DNA of 64,000 bases from Planomonospora sp. ID82291 (GCF_015711645.1 NZ_JABTEX010000001.1:744001-808000), one strand, 5' to 3'. Numbered from the stretch's first letter, positions 42,257 to 53,585 are shown. The notes: generated by a model not told the origin, from the letters alone. Made by a program: numbers and translations.

Positions 42257-42285
42257 AATCTATAGGCTTAGTAAAACCGTGACAA
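42257..42285 (-). promoter_or_regulatory. sigma70-type promoter for DUF2613/GT4/AftD genes
   Basis: On the minus strand TTGTCA (42280-42285) and TAGATT (42257-42262) are separated by 17 bases in an A+T-rich patch, about 60 bases before the GTG start of the DUF2613 gene. It is the clearest housekeeping-type promoter in the window. Confidence 0.65.
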
Positions 42286-42331
42286 AGTAAGTTACCCTCC
42301 GGTACGCCTGCGGATCTTCTGTCGTCGCAGG

Positions 42332-44089
42332 TCAGAAGGGGGAATCGAGGCGCAGGAGGACGAGCTCCCGACCCCGGAAAACCGGCACGCCGCCCTGGAA
42401 CACGTTATCGGAAGCGTGTTCGAGAACGTAGCGCACCCCGAGCCCGGCCAGGGCCGCGGCCCGCCGCCGCGGATCTCCGCGCAGCACCGCGGCGACCCGC
42501 CCGGCCAGCAGGTCCTCCGCCGCCACCCGGATCCGGCCGCCGCCGGGCAGTCCCACCAGCAGCTCGTCGTTCCAGACCACCCGCCGCGCGAACAGCTTGG
42601 TCGCCGGGTCCAGGACCACCCGCCCGCCGTTCCAGGCGAAGGCCCGGTGCGCCCCCCACGGCAGCGAGAGCAGCGCCCCCGGAGCCGGGTCGGCGTTCAC
42701 CACCGCCTGGACCCGCCGCCACTCGTCCGGGTAACCGACGGCCTCCAGCCGGCCGAACGCCCCCAGCGCGAAGGTGGGCAGCACCAGCACCGGCACCGCG
42801 ACCGCGACGGCGGCGGCGGCCCGGGAGGCGAGCAGCCGTACGGCCGACGCCAGGCCGAGGGCCTGCAGCAGGACGAACGGCGCCAGGTAGAGCTGGCCGT
42901 CGCGGAGCGGCCCGAACCCCGGCCACCAGCCGATCAGCGCCTTCAGCACCCCGGGCGCGAAGGCCCCCAGGCAGGCGACGCCCACCCCGGCCGCCGCCGC
43001 CCCGGCCAGCCCCGCCCGGTACGGCGGAGCCCCGGCCGGCCCCGCCCGGTACGGCGGAGCCCCGGCCGGCCCCGCCCGGTACGGCGGAGCCCCGGACCCC
43101 GGAGGTCCGGACCCGGATGCCCGAGGCCGGAAGCCCGGCGGCCTGGACACGGACGCTCCGGCGGCGGAACCCGGCGGCCCGTCGCCGCGGAGCCGTACGA
43201 AGCCCCCGACGGCGACCCCGGCCAGCAGCAGCCGCACGCCCGCCGACCACCAGGACTCCTGACCGGGCACCACCGCGTGCGCGTTCCAGATCCCGCCCAG
43301 GCCGAGCAGGCTGCCGACCACCCCGAAGGGGCCGTCCGCGCGGGCCGCGAACGCGTCCACCCCGGCGGGGTCGGTCGTGGCCCCGCTGAGCAGCGCGGGC
43401 ACCAGCCACGGCAGGCTCAGCCCGCCCAGGACGAGCGCCGCCGCCCCCGCCCTGCGGACCCGCGCCGCCGCGCCGGACGACCGCCGCGCCGGGCCGCCCT
43501 CCGCCGCGCCCGCACCGCCCGGGGAGCCCGCACCACCGGACGGCCTCACGGCGGCGGGCAGTGTCACGGCGGTGGCGAGAACGGTCAGGGCCGAGACCAG
43601 CATGGCCTGGAACCCGCCGACGGCCGCCGGGAGCAGGGCGACCGCGAGCCGCAGCCGCCCGCCGAGCACCACCGCCCGCACCGCCCAGGGCAGCCCGGCC
43701 ACACCCAGCAGCAGCGCCCACTGCCCGAGCAGGAGCCGCTGGGCGAGGTAGGCGTTCCAGGCGTAGAAGGCCGCGGCGGCCAGGCGCGGCCCGAGCCGTT
43801 CGGAGGGCACCAGCGCCGCCGCCCCCGACGCGGCCAGCACGAAGATCCCGAGCAGGAGCGCCTTCTGCACCGCCTCCTCGGGCAGCACCGCCGAGAGCAG
43901 CGCGACGACCAGGTCGCTGGGCACGGCCCGGGGGAAGCCCTGCCCCGGCAGGACGGGCGGCGGATCCGGGACGAACACCATGTCGTAGCGGAGCACGAAC
44001 CCCGGGCCGAGGGCGGGTCCGAGCGCCAGCAGCCCGAGCAGCAGCCCGAGCAGCGCGGGCGCTGCCGCTCTGACCCGATCCGTCCGCAT
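42332..44089 (-). CDS. polytopic membrane protein with GT-C-like first loop
   Basis: A 585-residue protein with about eleven hydrophobic helices. The first outer loop reads FVLRYDMVFVPDPP, an Asp-containing motif like those of GT-C enzymes. The C-terminal third includes VDAFAARADGPFGVVGSLLGLGG and RDGQLYLAPF, then a soluble tail (VRYVLEHASDN). In the middle there is a triple decapeptide repeat encoded by a 30-bp tandem repeat. It lies next to the DUF2613-AftD genes, separated by their promoter, but its 3' end faces that promoter. The exact role is unknown. Confidence 0.75.
   Translation of the reverse strand: MRTDRVRAAAPALLGLLLGLLALGPALGPGFVLRYDMVFVPDPPPVLPGQGFPRAVPSDLVVALLSAVLPEEAVQKALLLGIFVLAASGAAALVPSERLGPRLAAAAFYAWNAYLAQRLLLGQWALLLGVAGLPWAVRAVVLGGRLRLAVALLPAAVGGFQAMLVSALTVLATAVTLPAAVRPSGGAGSPGGAGAAEGGPARRSSGAAARVRRAGAAALVLGGLSLPWLVPALLSGATTDPAGVDAFAARADGPFGVVGSLLGLGGIWNAHAVVPGQESWWSAGVRLLLAGVAVGGFVRLRGDGPPGSAAGASVSRPPGFRPRASGSGPPGSGAPPYRAGPAGAPPYRAGPAGAPPYRAGLAGAAAAGVGVACLGAFAPGVLKALIGWWPGFGPLRDGQLYLAPFVLLQALGLASAVRLLASRAAAAVAVAVPVLVLPTFALGAFGRLEAVGYPDEWRRVQAVVNADPAPGALLSLPWGAHRAFAWNGGRVVLDPATKLFARRVVWNDELLVGLPGGGRIRVAAEDLLAGRVAAVLRGDPRRRAAALAGLGVRYVLEHASDNVFQGGVPVFRGRELVLLRLDSPF
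43011..43100. repeat. 30-bp in-frame tandem repeat
   Basis: Three units of 30 bases (43011-43040, 43041-43070, 43071-43100; the third differs in its last ten bases) encode AGPAGAPPYR-type decapeptides within the membrane protein. Copy-number changes would keep the reading frame. Confidence 0.92.
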
Positions 44090-44179
44090 AGCGCCAGACC
44101 CTACGGCAGCCCCGGGACCACCCGGAGCCGCCGTGCCGCCGTCACCGCCGTCACCGGCGCTGGCTGCGGCTGCGGCTGC

Positions 44180-44212
44180 GTCCCCGCCGTCATCGGCGAG
44201 GACGGCGGGGAC
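44180..44212. terminator. hairpin after the acyl-CoA dehydrogenase
   Basis: A perfect 12-base stem GTCCCCGCCGTC / GACGGCGGGGAC with a nine-base loop lies just after the acyl-CoA dehydrogenase stop on the minus strand, in a 148-base gap. Confidence 0.65.
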
Positions 44213-44237
44213 GGCGGGGACGGCGGCGGCGCCGGAC

Positions 44238-46490
44238 CTACTTGCCCGGCTCCGGGTCGCGGGGCAGGCCGAGCATGCGCTCGGCGATGATGTTCAGCTG
44301 CACCTCCGTGGTGCCGCCGTAGATCGTCATGGCGCGGGTCGCGAGCACGGCCCGGTTCCAGAGGCCCGGGTCGCCGAGCTTGACGTCGGCCGCCAGCACC
44401 GCCGAGGCGCCCAGCAGCCCCACCGCGCACTCCGAGACGTGCTGCGCGTGCGAGGTGGACAGCAGTTTGCGCACCGAGGCGTCGGCGCCCGGCTCCGCCC
44501 CGGCGAGCTGCTTCATCGTCACCCGCAGGCTGAGGGCGTTGATCGAGTGCCCCTCGCAGACCACCCGGGCCAGCTCCTGGCGCTCGGCCGGGGTCGGCTC
44601 CCGGCCCAGCCGCCCGGCCAGGCCGAGCAGGTCGGGGACGGAGGCTCCGGTGCCGCCCGAGCCCGACGAGAGCGAGACCCGCTCGTTGGACAGGGTGTTG
44701 CGGGCCACCTTCCAGCCCTCGCCGACCTCGCCGACGACCAGGTCGTCCGGGACGAAGACGTCGTCGAGGAAGACCTCGTTGAACAGGTTCTCGCCGGTCA
44801 TCTCGGTCAGCGGCCGGACGGTGACGCCGGGCGCCTTCATGTCGACCAGGAAGTAGGTGATGCCCTCGTGCTTGGAGCCCTCGGCGGAGTTGCGGGCGAT
44901 GCAGATGCCCCACTCGGCGAAGTGCGCCACCGAGGTCCAGATCTTCTGGCCGTTGAGCCTCCAGCCGCCCTCGACCCGCTCCGCCTTCATCTGCAGCGCG
45001 GCGAGGTCGGACCCGGCGCCCGGCTCGGAGAAGAGCTGGCACCAGATCATCTCACCGGCGAGCGTCTTGGGCAGGAAGCGCTCCTGCTGCTCGGGCGTGC
45101 CGTACGCGGCGATCGACGGCACCACCCAGGCACCGATGATCATCTGCGGGAGCTTGACCCTGGCGGCCTTGAGCTCCTGGAAGATCAGCACCTGCTCCAG
45201 CGGGCTCGCGCCGCGACCCCACGGCCGGGGCAGGTGCGGCATGACGAACCCGGCGCCGGCCAGCGCCCGCTTCTGCTCCTGGCCCTCCAGCCGCGCGATC
45301 GCGGCGATCTCGGCGCGGATCGACTCGCGCAGCGCGGCCGCGTCCTCGGGGAGCTCGATCTCCATCTCACGGGAGACGCCGTTCAGCGCGAGCTCGGCGA
45401 CCGCCTCGGCCCACTCGGCGCTCGGGCCGAGCAGGGCGCGCAGGGTGAGCGCGCGGCGGTAGTAGAGGTGGACGTCGTGCTCGTAGGTGTAGCCGATGCC
45501 ACCGAAGATCTGCACGGCGTCCTTGGCGCAGTGCACGGCGGCGTCGGGAGCGGTCACCCCCGCGATCGCGGCGGCGTAGGCGGGCTCGTCGCCCGCGCCC
45601 GCGCCCGTGGTCGCGCCCGCTCCGCTCGCTGCGTCCGCTCGCCGCTCCGCGGCGCGCGCGGCGTCCCAGACGGTGGCGCGGGCCTGCTCCAGCGCGACGA
45701 GCATCCGGGAGGCCTTGTGCTTGACGCCCTGGAACTGGCCGATCGGGCGGCCGAACTGCACGCGCACCTTGGCGTACTCGGCGGCGGAGGCCACGCACCA
45801 CGACGCGACGCCCGCGGCCTCGGCGCCCAGCAGGATCGCGGCCAGGTTCAGCACGGCCGAGCCCGTCAGCCCGTCCAGCACCCGGCCGGCGGGCACGGCG
45901 ACGTCGTCGAGCTCGACCGTGGCCACGCCGCGGGTGAGGTCCAGGGCCTTGACCGGTGTCACGGTCGCCGCGGAGGCGTCCACCGCCACCCACACCTCGC
46001 CCCGGCCGGTGTCCACCGGGAGCACCAGGACGTCGGCGAGCGCCCCGCCGAGGACGAACTCGGCGGTGCCGCCGACGGTCAGCGCGCCGTCCCCGCCCTG
46101 CCGGCCGGAGATCGAGCCCCGCAGCGCGACCGCGCCGGTCAGCGTGCCGTCGGCCAGGCCGGGCAGCAGCTCGGCGCAGGCCTTGCCCTCGGCGGCGAGG
46201 ATCGCGGCGCTGGCGAGCACCGTCGGGACGTAGGGGCCGGGGGCGACCCGCTCGCCCAGCGCCTCGACGGCCACGGCCGTCTCCAGCAGGCCGTACCCGC
46301 TGCCGCCGTGCTCCTCGGGGACGTGCAGCCCCAGCAGCCCCTGGTCGGCCAGGCCGGACCAGAAGGCGGGACGCGTCTCGCTCTCGGCCGCGATGGCGGC
46401 CCGTACGACCTCGGACGGGATGTTCCGCTCGGCCCAGCCCCGCACCGACGCGTGGAGCGCCTCGTGCTCCTCGCTCAACCCGATCGCCAT
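44238..46490 (-). CDS. fused two-domain acyl-CoA dehydrogenase (FadE34-like)
   Basis: A 750-residue protein of two acyl-CoA dehydrogenase halves. Residues about 1-380 are a degenerate copy (IFGGIGYTYEHDVHLYYRRA near 310). Residues about 385-750 are the intact copy (FSEPGAGSDLAALQM near 500 and YGGTTEVQLNIIAERMLG at the end). Such fusions occur in mycobacterial FadE34, which acts on cholesterol side-chain CoA esters. A Gly/Ala/Thr-rich low-complexity insert (SGAGATTGAGAGDEP) lies in the N-terminal half near 285. GGAGG precedes the ATG, and a palindrome overlaps its probable -10 box. Confidence 0.88.
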   Translation of the reverse strand: MAIGLSEEHEALHASVRGWAERNIPSEVVRAAIAAESETRPAFWSGLADQGLLGLHVPEEHGGSGYGLLETAVAVEALGERVAPGPYVPTVLASAAILAAEGKACAELLPGLADGTLTGAVALRGSISGRQGGDGALTVGGTAEFVLGGALADVLVLPVDTGRGEVWVAVDASAATVTPVKALDLTRGVATVELDDVAVPAGRVLDGLTGSAVLNLAAILLGAEAAGVASWCVASAAEYAKVRVQFGRPIGQFQGVKHKASRMLVALEQARATVWDAARAAERRADAASGAGATTGAGAGDEPAYAAAIAGVTAPDAAVHCAKDAVQIFGGIGYTYEHDVHLYYRRALTLRALLGPSAEWAEAVAELALNGVSREMEIELPEDAAALRESIRAEIAAIARLEGQEQKRALAGAGFVMPHLPRPWGRGASPLEQVLIFQELKAARVKLPQMIIGAWVVPSIAAYGTPEQQERFLPKTLAGEMIWCQLFSEPGAGSDLAALQMKAERVEGGWRLNGQKIWTSVAHFAEWGICIARNSAEGSKHEGITYFLVDMKAPGVTVRPLTEMTGENLFNEVFLDDVFVPDDLVVGEVGEGWKVARNTLSNERVSLSSGSGGTGASVPDLLGLAGRLGREPTPAERQELARVVCEGHSINALSLRVTMKQLAGAEPGADASVRKLLSTSHAQHVSECAVGLLGASAVLAADVKLGDPGLWNRAVLATRAMTIYGGTTEVQLNIIAERMLGLPRDPEPGK

Positions 46491-46517
46491 GACAGCCTCC
46501 AGAAACGATTCAGTAGC

Positions 46518-46530
46518 AGAATCATATTCT
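46518..46530. promoter_or_regulatory. palindrome overlapping the fadE promoter
   Basis: AGAATCATATTCT is a 13-base odd-centred palindrome (AGAAT-CAT-ATTCT). On the minus strand it covers TATGAT, a near-perfect -10 box, about 30 bases before the ATG. A repressor there would block RNA polymerase. It is related to the AGAACGTGTTCT core at 16212 but with one extra central base. Confidence 0.5.
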
Positions 46531-46544
46531 AGAAGGTGCTTCCA

Positions 46545-47708
46545 TCACAACGCGCGGACGCTCGCCACCAGAGGCGCGAGATCCGCCCAGAGCCGCCTGC
46601 GTCCGTCCGGTACGGTCGCCAGGAACACGGCCGGCTCGGCCCGGCGGGTCTCCAGCACCGCGAGCACCGCCTGCGAACCGCGCCGGACGCCGCCGATTCG
46701 GTAGTCGACGCGGTAGCCCAGCACCCAGCCCCGGCCGGCGGCGGGCCGCTGCGAGGCGGTCCACACGACCCGGGCGCCCGGCGGATAGCAGGTGCGCAGC
46801 GCCCACCGCACCGCGCCCACCGCCGCGGCGCGGAAACCGGCGTCGGTCCGCGGCCCGGTCCACGGCGCCCTGCCGGGCAGCGGGAGCGAGCCGACCGTCG
46901 TGCACGGCAGGCGCGCCCCGCCCACCCGCTGGCCCGCGGCGAACCGGGGCACCGGCCCGTCCGTCCACGGCCCGCCCAGCCTGACGTAGGTGATCCCGCT
47001 CTCCCGGTCGACGACCGCGCCGACCACCGGGCTCGGCCTGCCGGGCAGCGCCGGCAGCGGCCTGGACCTCGGCGGTTTCGGGAGCCGCGGCGGGACCGCC
47101 GCCGTGGGGGACGCGCTCGGCGGGGCGGACGCCGCCGTGGGCGCGGCGCCCGGGACCGGCCGGCGCAGCGGCACCGGATCGGCGGGCTCGTCACCGGAGA
47201 ACAGGGCGAAGACCGAGAAGATCGCCAGGACCGTCACCACGGCGGCCCCGGCGCTGTAGACCAGCCGGACCGGGATGTCGGCGATCCGCGCCGCCACCCC
47301 GCGCGGCAGGTCCCGCCCGGCGGGCGGAGCGGGCGGCGCCCCGAGACGGAACGGCCGGGCGGCCTCACCGGGGGCGCCGACGGGAGTGCCGACGGGAGTG
47401 CCGACGGAGGCGCCACCGCCGGGCGCGTCTCCCGCGACTCCAGCGGCTCCGTCACGTCCGTCAGGTCCGGCGGATCCGGCAGCTCCGTCAGGTCCGGCGG
47501 GCCCGTCAGGTCCGGCGGAATCCGGCACCGCCCGGCCGGGGCCGGACACCTGGACGTCCTCCCGCTTCCGGGGCCGCCGGGGCACGCGCGGAGTGACGAG
47601 CGGGTCCTCCTCCGGGCGGACGACGGGCAGGGGCGTGGTGGGCGCCTCGGAGGACGGGACCCGCCTGTCCCGGGAGCGTCCAGAGGAGGTGCCGTCAGCG
47701 TCCGCCAT
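46545..47708 (-). CDS. uncharacterised single-pass membrane protein, Pro/Gly-rich
   Basis: A 387-residue protein. Residues 1-145 are a charged and Pro/Gly-rich cytoplasmic region with repeated GPDGxAG-type triplets. One transmembrane segment (LVYSAGAAVVTVLAIFSVFALF near 165) follows. The extracytoplasmic part has a Pro/Ala-rich stalk and a folded domain containing SGITYVRLGGPWTDGP and LRTCYPPGARVVWTASQRP. No family is recognised. It lies just upstream of the acyl-CoA dehydrogenase with 54 bases between, but that gap contains the fadE promoter. Confidence 0.65.
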   Translation of the reverse strand: MADADGTSSGRSRDRRVPSSEAPTTPLPVVRPEEDPLVTPRVPRRPRKREDVQVSGPGRAVPDSAGPDGPAGPDGAAGSAGPDGRDGAAGVAGDAPGGGASVGTPVGTPVGAPGEAARPFRLGAPPAPPAGRDLPRGVAARIADIPVRLVYSAGAAVVTVLAIFSVFALFSGDEPADPVPLRRPVPGAAPTAASAPPSASPTAAVPPRLPKPPRSRPLPALPGRPSPVVGAVVDRESGITYVRLGGPWTDGPVPRFAAGQRVGGARLPCTTVGSLPLPGRAPWTGPRTDAGFRAAAVGAVRWALRTCYPPGARVVWTASQRPAAGRGWVLGYRVDYRIGGVRRGSQAVLAVLETRRAEPAVFLATVPDGRRRLWADLAPLVASVRAL

Positions 47709-47809
47709 GGCCGCCAGGTTACGTCGCCTAGGTGCCCGACACACCGTTTCCCGCGACGCTTGTGCCGCGAGCACACGGCTCACCGCAGGCGGCCACCCCC
47801 CTTCCGCCG

Positions 47810-47826
47810 ACAGAATCTAGTTCTGT
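47810..47826. promoter_or_regulatory. palindrome abutting the start codon of a CoA ligase
   Basis: ACAGAATCTAGTTCTGT (arms ACAGAA and TTCTGT) ends one base before the ATG at 47827. No ribosome site is visible, so the transcript may be leaderless, with the palindrome serving as promoter and operator at once. It is related to the palindromes at 46518 and 25269. Confidence 0.5.
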
Positions 47827-49323
47827 ATGGTCGCGCTCATGAGGGGCTTCTACGAGATCGCCGCCGCCGACCCCGCCCGCGCCGCCGTCCTGGGAGGCAC
47901 CGCTCCCGGCCACGACGCCGCCCCGGTGACGTACGGCGACCTGCACGACCGGGTCAACCGCGTCTCCCACGGGCTGCTCGCCCGCGGCGTCACGCCCGGC
48001 GACGCCGTGGTGACGGTCCTGCCCAACGGCGTCGACGCGATCACGATGATGCTCGCCACCTACCAGATCGGCGCCTACCTCGTCCCGGTGAACTGGCACT
48101 ACACCGCCGAGGAGATCGGCTACATCATCGCCGACTGCGCGGCCCGCGCGGTGGTCGGCTGCGAGCGGTACGCCGACGCCGTACCGGGCGGCTACGAGGA
48201 GGTCGCCGCGCTCGCCGCCGACCGGCCCGCCACCCCGCCCGCCGAGCGCCGGGCCGGGTCGATGATGCTCTACACCTCGGGCACCACCGGCAAGCCCAAG
48301 GGCGTGCGCAGGCGGCTGATCGAGGTCACCCCCGAAGAGCTCTTCCCCATCCTGCTCCGCAAGAGCTGGCGCCACTTCCGGCTGCCGTCCGACGGCGTCC
48401 ACCTGGTGCTGTCGCAGCTCTACCACTCCGCCCCGTACGGCCAGGCCATGATGGCGCTGCAGTACGGCCACGCGCTCGTGCTGACCGAGCGGTTCGACGC
48501 CGAGGAGACCCTGGAGCTGGTCGAGCGGCACCGGGTGACGAACACGTTCATGGTGCCGACCATGTTCCACCGGCTCCTGGCCCTGCCCGCCGAGGTCAGG
48601 GCCGGGTACGACCTGTCGTCGCTGACGCACCTCTACCACGGGGCGGCCCCCTGCCCGCCCGCCACCAAGCAGGCGATGATCGACTGGCTCGGCCCGGTGC
48701 TGTGGGAGTACTACGGCTCGACCGAGGCCGCCGCGGTCACCATGGTCTCCTCCGCGGAGTGGCTGGCCCGGCCGGGCACGGTCGGCCGGGCGGTCGAGGG
48801 CATGCGGCTCGTCGTCGTCGGCGAGGACGGCGAGGAGGCGCCCCCCGGAGAGCCCGGCCTCGTCTACATCGGCGGCATCAACCGGTTCGAGTACCACCGG
48901 GACCCGTCCAAGACCTCCTCGTCGATGCGCGGGCGCCTCTACACCGCCGGCGACATCGGCTACCTCGACTCCGACGGCTACCTGTTCCTCTGCGACCGGC
49001 GGACCGATCTCATCATCTCGGGCGGGGTGAACATCTACCCCGCCGAGGTGGAGGCGGTGCTCCTGGAGCACCCCGCGGTGGCGGACGTGGCCGTGATCGG
49101 CGTGCCGGACCCGGAGTGGGGGCACAAGGTCGTCGCCCTCGTCCAGCCCGCGCCGGGCTCCGAACCCGGCCCGGACCTGACCGCCGGCCTGCTGGCCCAC
49201 TGCGCCGGACGGCTCGCCCGGCTCAAGCACCCGCGGTTGATCGAGTACCGCGAGCGGCTCCCCCGCACGCCCACCGGCAAGCTCAGCCGCACCGGCGTGC
49301 GCGAGGCGTACCTGTCGTCCTGA
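47827..49323 (+). CDS. AMP-forming acyl-CoA synthetase (FadD-like)
   Basis: A 498-residue ANL-family ligase. Motifs: [16 protein letters not shown] near 155, [10 protein letters not shown], the hinge [17 protein letters not shown] and catalytic Lys in [10 protein letters not shown]. It is close in detail to the ligase at 14564. The ATG at 47827 (or 47839) immediately follows a 17-base palindrome, so it is probably controlled together with the divergent acyl-CoA dehydrogenase region. The substrate is unknown. Confidence 0.9.
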   Translation: MVALMRGFYEIAAADPARAAVLGGTAPGHDAAPVTYGDLHDRVNRVSHGLLARGVTPGDAVVTVLPNGVDAITMMLATYQIGAYLVPVNWHYTAEEIGYIIADCAARAVVGCERYADAVPGGYEEVAALAADRPATPPAERRAGSMMLYTSGTTGKPKGVRRRLIEVTPEELFPILLRKSWRHFRLPSDGVHLVLSQLYHSAPYGQAMMALQYGHALVLTERFDAEETLELVERHRVTNTFMVPTMFHRLLALPAEVRAGYDLSSLTHLYHGAAPCPPATKQAMIDWLGPVLWEYYGSTEAAAVTMVSSAEWLARPGTVGRAVEGMRLVVVGEDGEEAPPGEPGLVYIGGINRFEYHRDPSKTSSSMRGRLYTAGDIGYLDSDGYLFLCDRRTDLIISGGVNIYPAEVEAVLLEHPAVADVAVIGVPDPEWGHKVVALVQPAPGSEPGPDLTAGLLAHCAGRLARLKHPRLIEYRERLPRTPTGKLSRTGVREAYLSS

Positions 49324-49446
49324 CCGGCCCGCCCGGTTCGCCCGGCCCTCCCGGCCCCCGGTCCGGCGGGTGACGGCGGCCCCGGTCCGGCAGGCGACGG
49401 CGACGTAACCGTAATTTTTCCCCATGGGCCGGGAAGGTAAGCCCGC

Positions 49447-50523
49447 ATGGAGAGACCACGCGCGCATCTCGCACTGCTCACCGCCGTCGCGGTGGCACTC
49501 ACCGGCTGCAGCGCGGACCTCGGCACCCGGTCCGCCTCAGGTCCCGCGACCCCCGCCGCCACCGCCTCCCCCACCTCCCCCGCAGGCGGGCCCGCCGCGC
49601 TGGAGGCCGCCTACGAGCGGGTCATCGGCGAGGTTCTCCCGTCCATCGTGCAGATCAACACGAGGACCGGGCTGGGTTCGGGCGTCGTCTACGACAGCGC
49701 GGGCCACATCGTCACCAACGCCCACGTGATCGGCGAGGCGCGGGAGTTCGAGGTCACCCTGGCCAGCGGCGGCGCCCCCCGGCCCGCCCGGCTGGTCGAG
49801 TCCTTCACGCTCGGCGACCTGGCCGTGATCAAGGTGGACGACCCCACCGGTCTCGCTCCGGCGACGTTCGGCGACTCCGGGAGGCTCCGGGTCGGCCAGA
49901 TCGTGCTGGCGATGGGCAACCCGCTCGGCCTGTCCGGCAGCGTGACCAACGGCATCGTCTCCGCGCTGGGCCGTACGGTCAGCGAACCCCAGACGCAGGG
50001 CTCGCCCGGCGCCACGATCACCAACGCCATCCAGACCTCCGCCGCGATCAACCCGGGCAACAGCGGCGGCGCCCTGGTCAACCTGGCGGGCGAGGTCATC
50101 GGCATCCCCACCCTCGCCGCCACCAACCCCGAACTCGGCGGTGGCGCGGCCCCGGGCATCGGCTTCGCGATCCCGTCCGACACCGTGACGGACATCGCCG
50201 ACCAGATCATCAAGGGCGGCAAGGTGACCAACACCCGCCGGGCCGCGCTCGGCGTGGCCGTGCAGACCGTGGTCGGCGCCCAGGGGCGGCCGGTGGGCGT
50301 CGGCGTCATGCGGGTCACCCCGGGCGGCGGCGCCGAGCGGGCGGGCATCGAGCCCGGCGACGTGATCGTCTCCGTCGGCGGCACCGAGACCCCGACCACG
50401 CAGGCGCTCTCCGAGGTGCTCGCCACCCTCACGCCGGGGAAGGAGGCCGAGGTGGGCCTCCTGCGCCCCGACGGCTCCACCTCGACGGTCACCGTCACCC
50501 TGGGCGAGCTCTCCGGCGAGTGA
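49447..50523 (+). CDS. HtrA/DegP-like serine protease lipoprotein
   Basis: A 358-residue extracytoplasmic protease. The lipobox LTGC gives lipidated Cys21. The chymotrypsin-like domain has His93 (TNAHVI), Asp124 (LGDLAVI) and Ser206 (NPGNSGGA). A PDZ domain occupies the last about 90 residues (GVGVMRVTPGGGAERAGIEPGDVI). A short Thr/Pro/Ser linker follows the lipobox. It would degrade or chaperone misfolded proteins outside the membrane. It stands alone. The ATG has GGGAAGG upstream. Confidence 0.92.
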   Translation: MERPRAHLALLTAVAVALTGCSADLGTRSASGPATPAATASPTSPAGGPAALEAAYERVIGEVLPSIVQINTRTGLGSGVVYDSAGHIVTNAHVIGEAREFEVTLASGGAPRPARLVESFTLGDLAVIKVDDPTGLAPATFGDSGRLRVGQIVLAMGNPLGLSGSVTNGIVSALGRTVSEPQTQGSPGATITNAIQTSAAINPGNSGGALVNLAGEVIGIPTLAATNPELGGGAAPGIGFAIPSDTVTDIADQIIKGGKVTNTRRAALGVAVQTVVGAQGRPVGVGVMRVTPGGGAERAGIEPGDVIVSVGGTETPTTQALSEVLATLTPGKEAEVGLLRPDGSTSTVTVTLGELSGE

Positions 50524-50528
50524 CGCGC

Positions 50529-51386
50529 TCACCCGTCCCGGCGGGCCAGGAGGGCGTTGAGCTCGCCGAACCCGACCCCTCCGGCCAGCGCCGTGTAGGT
50601 GCCCGACTCGTACAGCTCCCGCGCCGCCCGCCGGGCGACGGCGTAGGCCGCCGCGGCGATGTCCGAACCCGCGCTGACCCGCGCGACGCCGAGGGCGGCC
50701 AGCTCGCCGACGGACGGCGCCCCCGGCCCGCCCAGGACGTTCAGCGGCAGATCCGTCCCCTTGACCAGCGCGGCGATCGTGTCGGGGTCGGTGGGCCCGA
50801 CGACGAAGATCCCGCTGGCCCCGGCGTCCCGGTAGGCGGCGGCGCGTTCCAGCGCCGCCGCCAGACGGGCCTCCGGGTCTCCGGTGCCGCGCAGGTAGAC
50901 GTCCACCCGGGCGTTGATGTACAGGGGCACGCCCGCGGCGTCGGCCGCCGCGCGGGCCGCGGCGATCCGGGCGGCCTGCTCCCCGACCGGGCGCAGCCCC
51001 GGGGTCCCGTTCCCGTCCCGGACCGTGTCCTCGATGTTCACCCCCACCGCACCCGCCTCGATCACGGCGCGGACGGTCTCGGCGAGCGCTTCGGGCGTCT
51101 CACCGAATCCGCTCTCGATGTCGGCGGTGACGGGCACCCGCACCGCGGCGGCGATCCGCGCGACGAGGTCGAGGGCGCGGTCCCGGTCGAGCCGGTCGCC
51201 GTCGGGGGCGCCGAGGCTCCACGCCACCCCGGCGCTGGTGGTGGCGACCGCCTCCGCTCCGGCCTCCTCCACCAGCAGGGCGCTGGCGACGTCCCAGGCG
51301 TTGGCCAGGACCAGCGCCCGGCCGTCCCGGGTGTGCAGGGAGTGGAAGAGAGCGGCCTTCTCACCGAGATTCATCATGCTGATCAT
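50529..51386 (-). CDS. isocitrate lyase/PEP mutase family enzyme
   Basis: A 285-residue TIM-barrel enzyme. The metal-binding segments are VPVTADIESGFG near 85 and AVGVNIEDT near 115; the N-terminus ALVLANAWDVASALLVEEAG is typical of the 2-methylisocitrate lyase/PEP mutase group. The KKCGH catalytic Cys loop of isocitrate lyase is not present, so it is not an isocitrate lyase and the reaction is unknown. Two ATG starts (51386 and 51374) are possible. It is convergent with the protease gene, with five bases between. Confidence 0.85.
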   Translation of the reverse strand: MISMMNLGEKAALFHSLHTRDGRALVLANAWDVASALLVEEAGAEAVATTSAGVAWSLGAPDGDRLDRDRALDLVARIAAAVRVPVTADIESGFGETPEALAETVRAVIEAGAVGVNIEDTVRDGNGTPGLRPVGEQAARIAAARAAADAAGVPLYINARVDVYLRGTGDPEARLAAALERAAAYRDAGASGIFVVGPTDPDTIAALVKGTDLPLNVLGGPGAPSVGELAALGVARVSAGSDIAAAAYAVARRAARELYESGTYTALAGGVGFGELNALLARRDG

Positions 51387-51522
51387 TAAATCAGCGTGCT
51401 CCGGCGGCGGACCGGCGGTTTCCGGACGCGACCGGCGGCGCCCCGCGGCTCCGGCGCTCCGCGGGGCGTCTCTGCACCGGCCCTCCCGCGCCTCCCCACC
51501 GCCGGGCCTGGGGAAGACCGCC

Positions 51523-53457
<1,935 letters not shown>

Positions 53458-53537
53458 TGGGACGCCGCACGCACCACCTTCGGCGGACGGGCGGGACCCG
53501 GCCAGGTGTGCGGTCGGCCGTACCCGCGTCCGGGAAA

Positions 53538-53585
53538 GCCGAAGGGCGGCCGGCCGGCGAGGTCGCCGGCCGACCGCCCTTCGGC
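53538..53585. terminator. long bidirectional hairpin beside ssrA
   Basis: Two 23-base arms (53538-53560 and 53563-53585), starting GCCGAAGGGCGG and ending CCGCCCTTCGGC, pair almost perfectly around a two-base loop, with one mismatch. It lies 36 bases after the tmRNA 3' end on the minus strand, and downstream of the VapC remnant on the plus strand. Confidence 0.8.

Noticed and set aside
46545-46968. Alternative minus-strand frame over the end of the Pro/Gly-rich membrane protein
   Set aside because: Arg-rich shadow without a start or motif; the longer frame contains the transmembrane segment and folded domain.
50039-50060. Loss of protease Ser as in a pseudo-HtrA
   Set aside because: The GNSGG motif with Ser206 is intact, as are His93 and Asp124.
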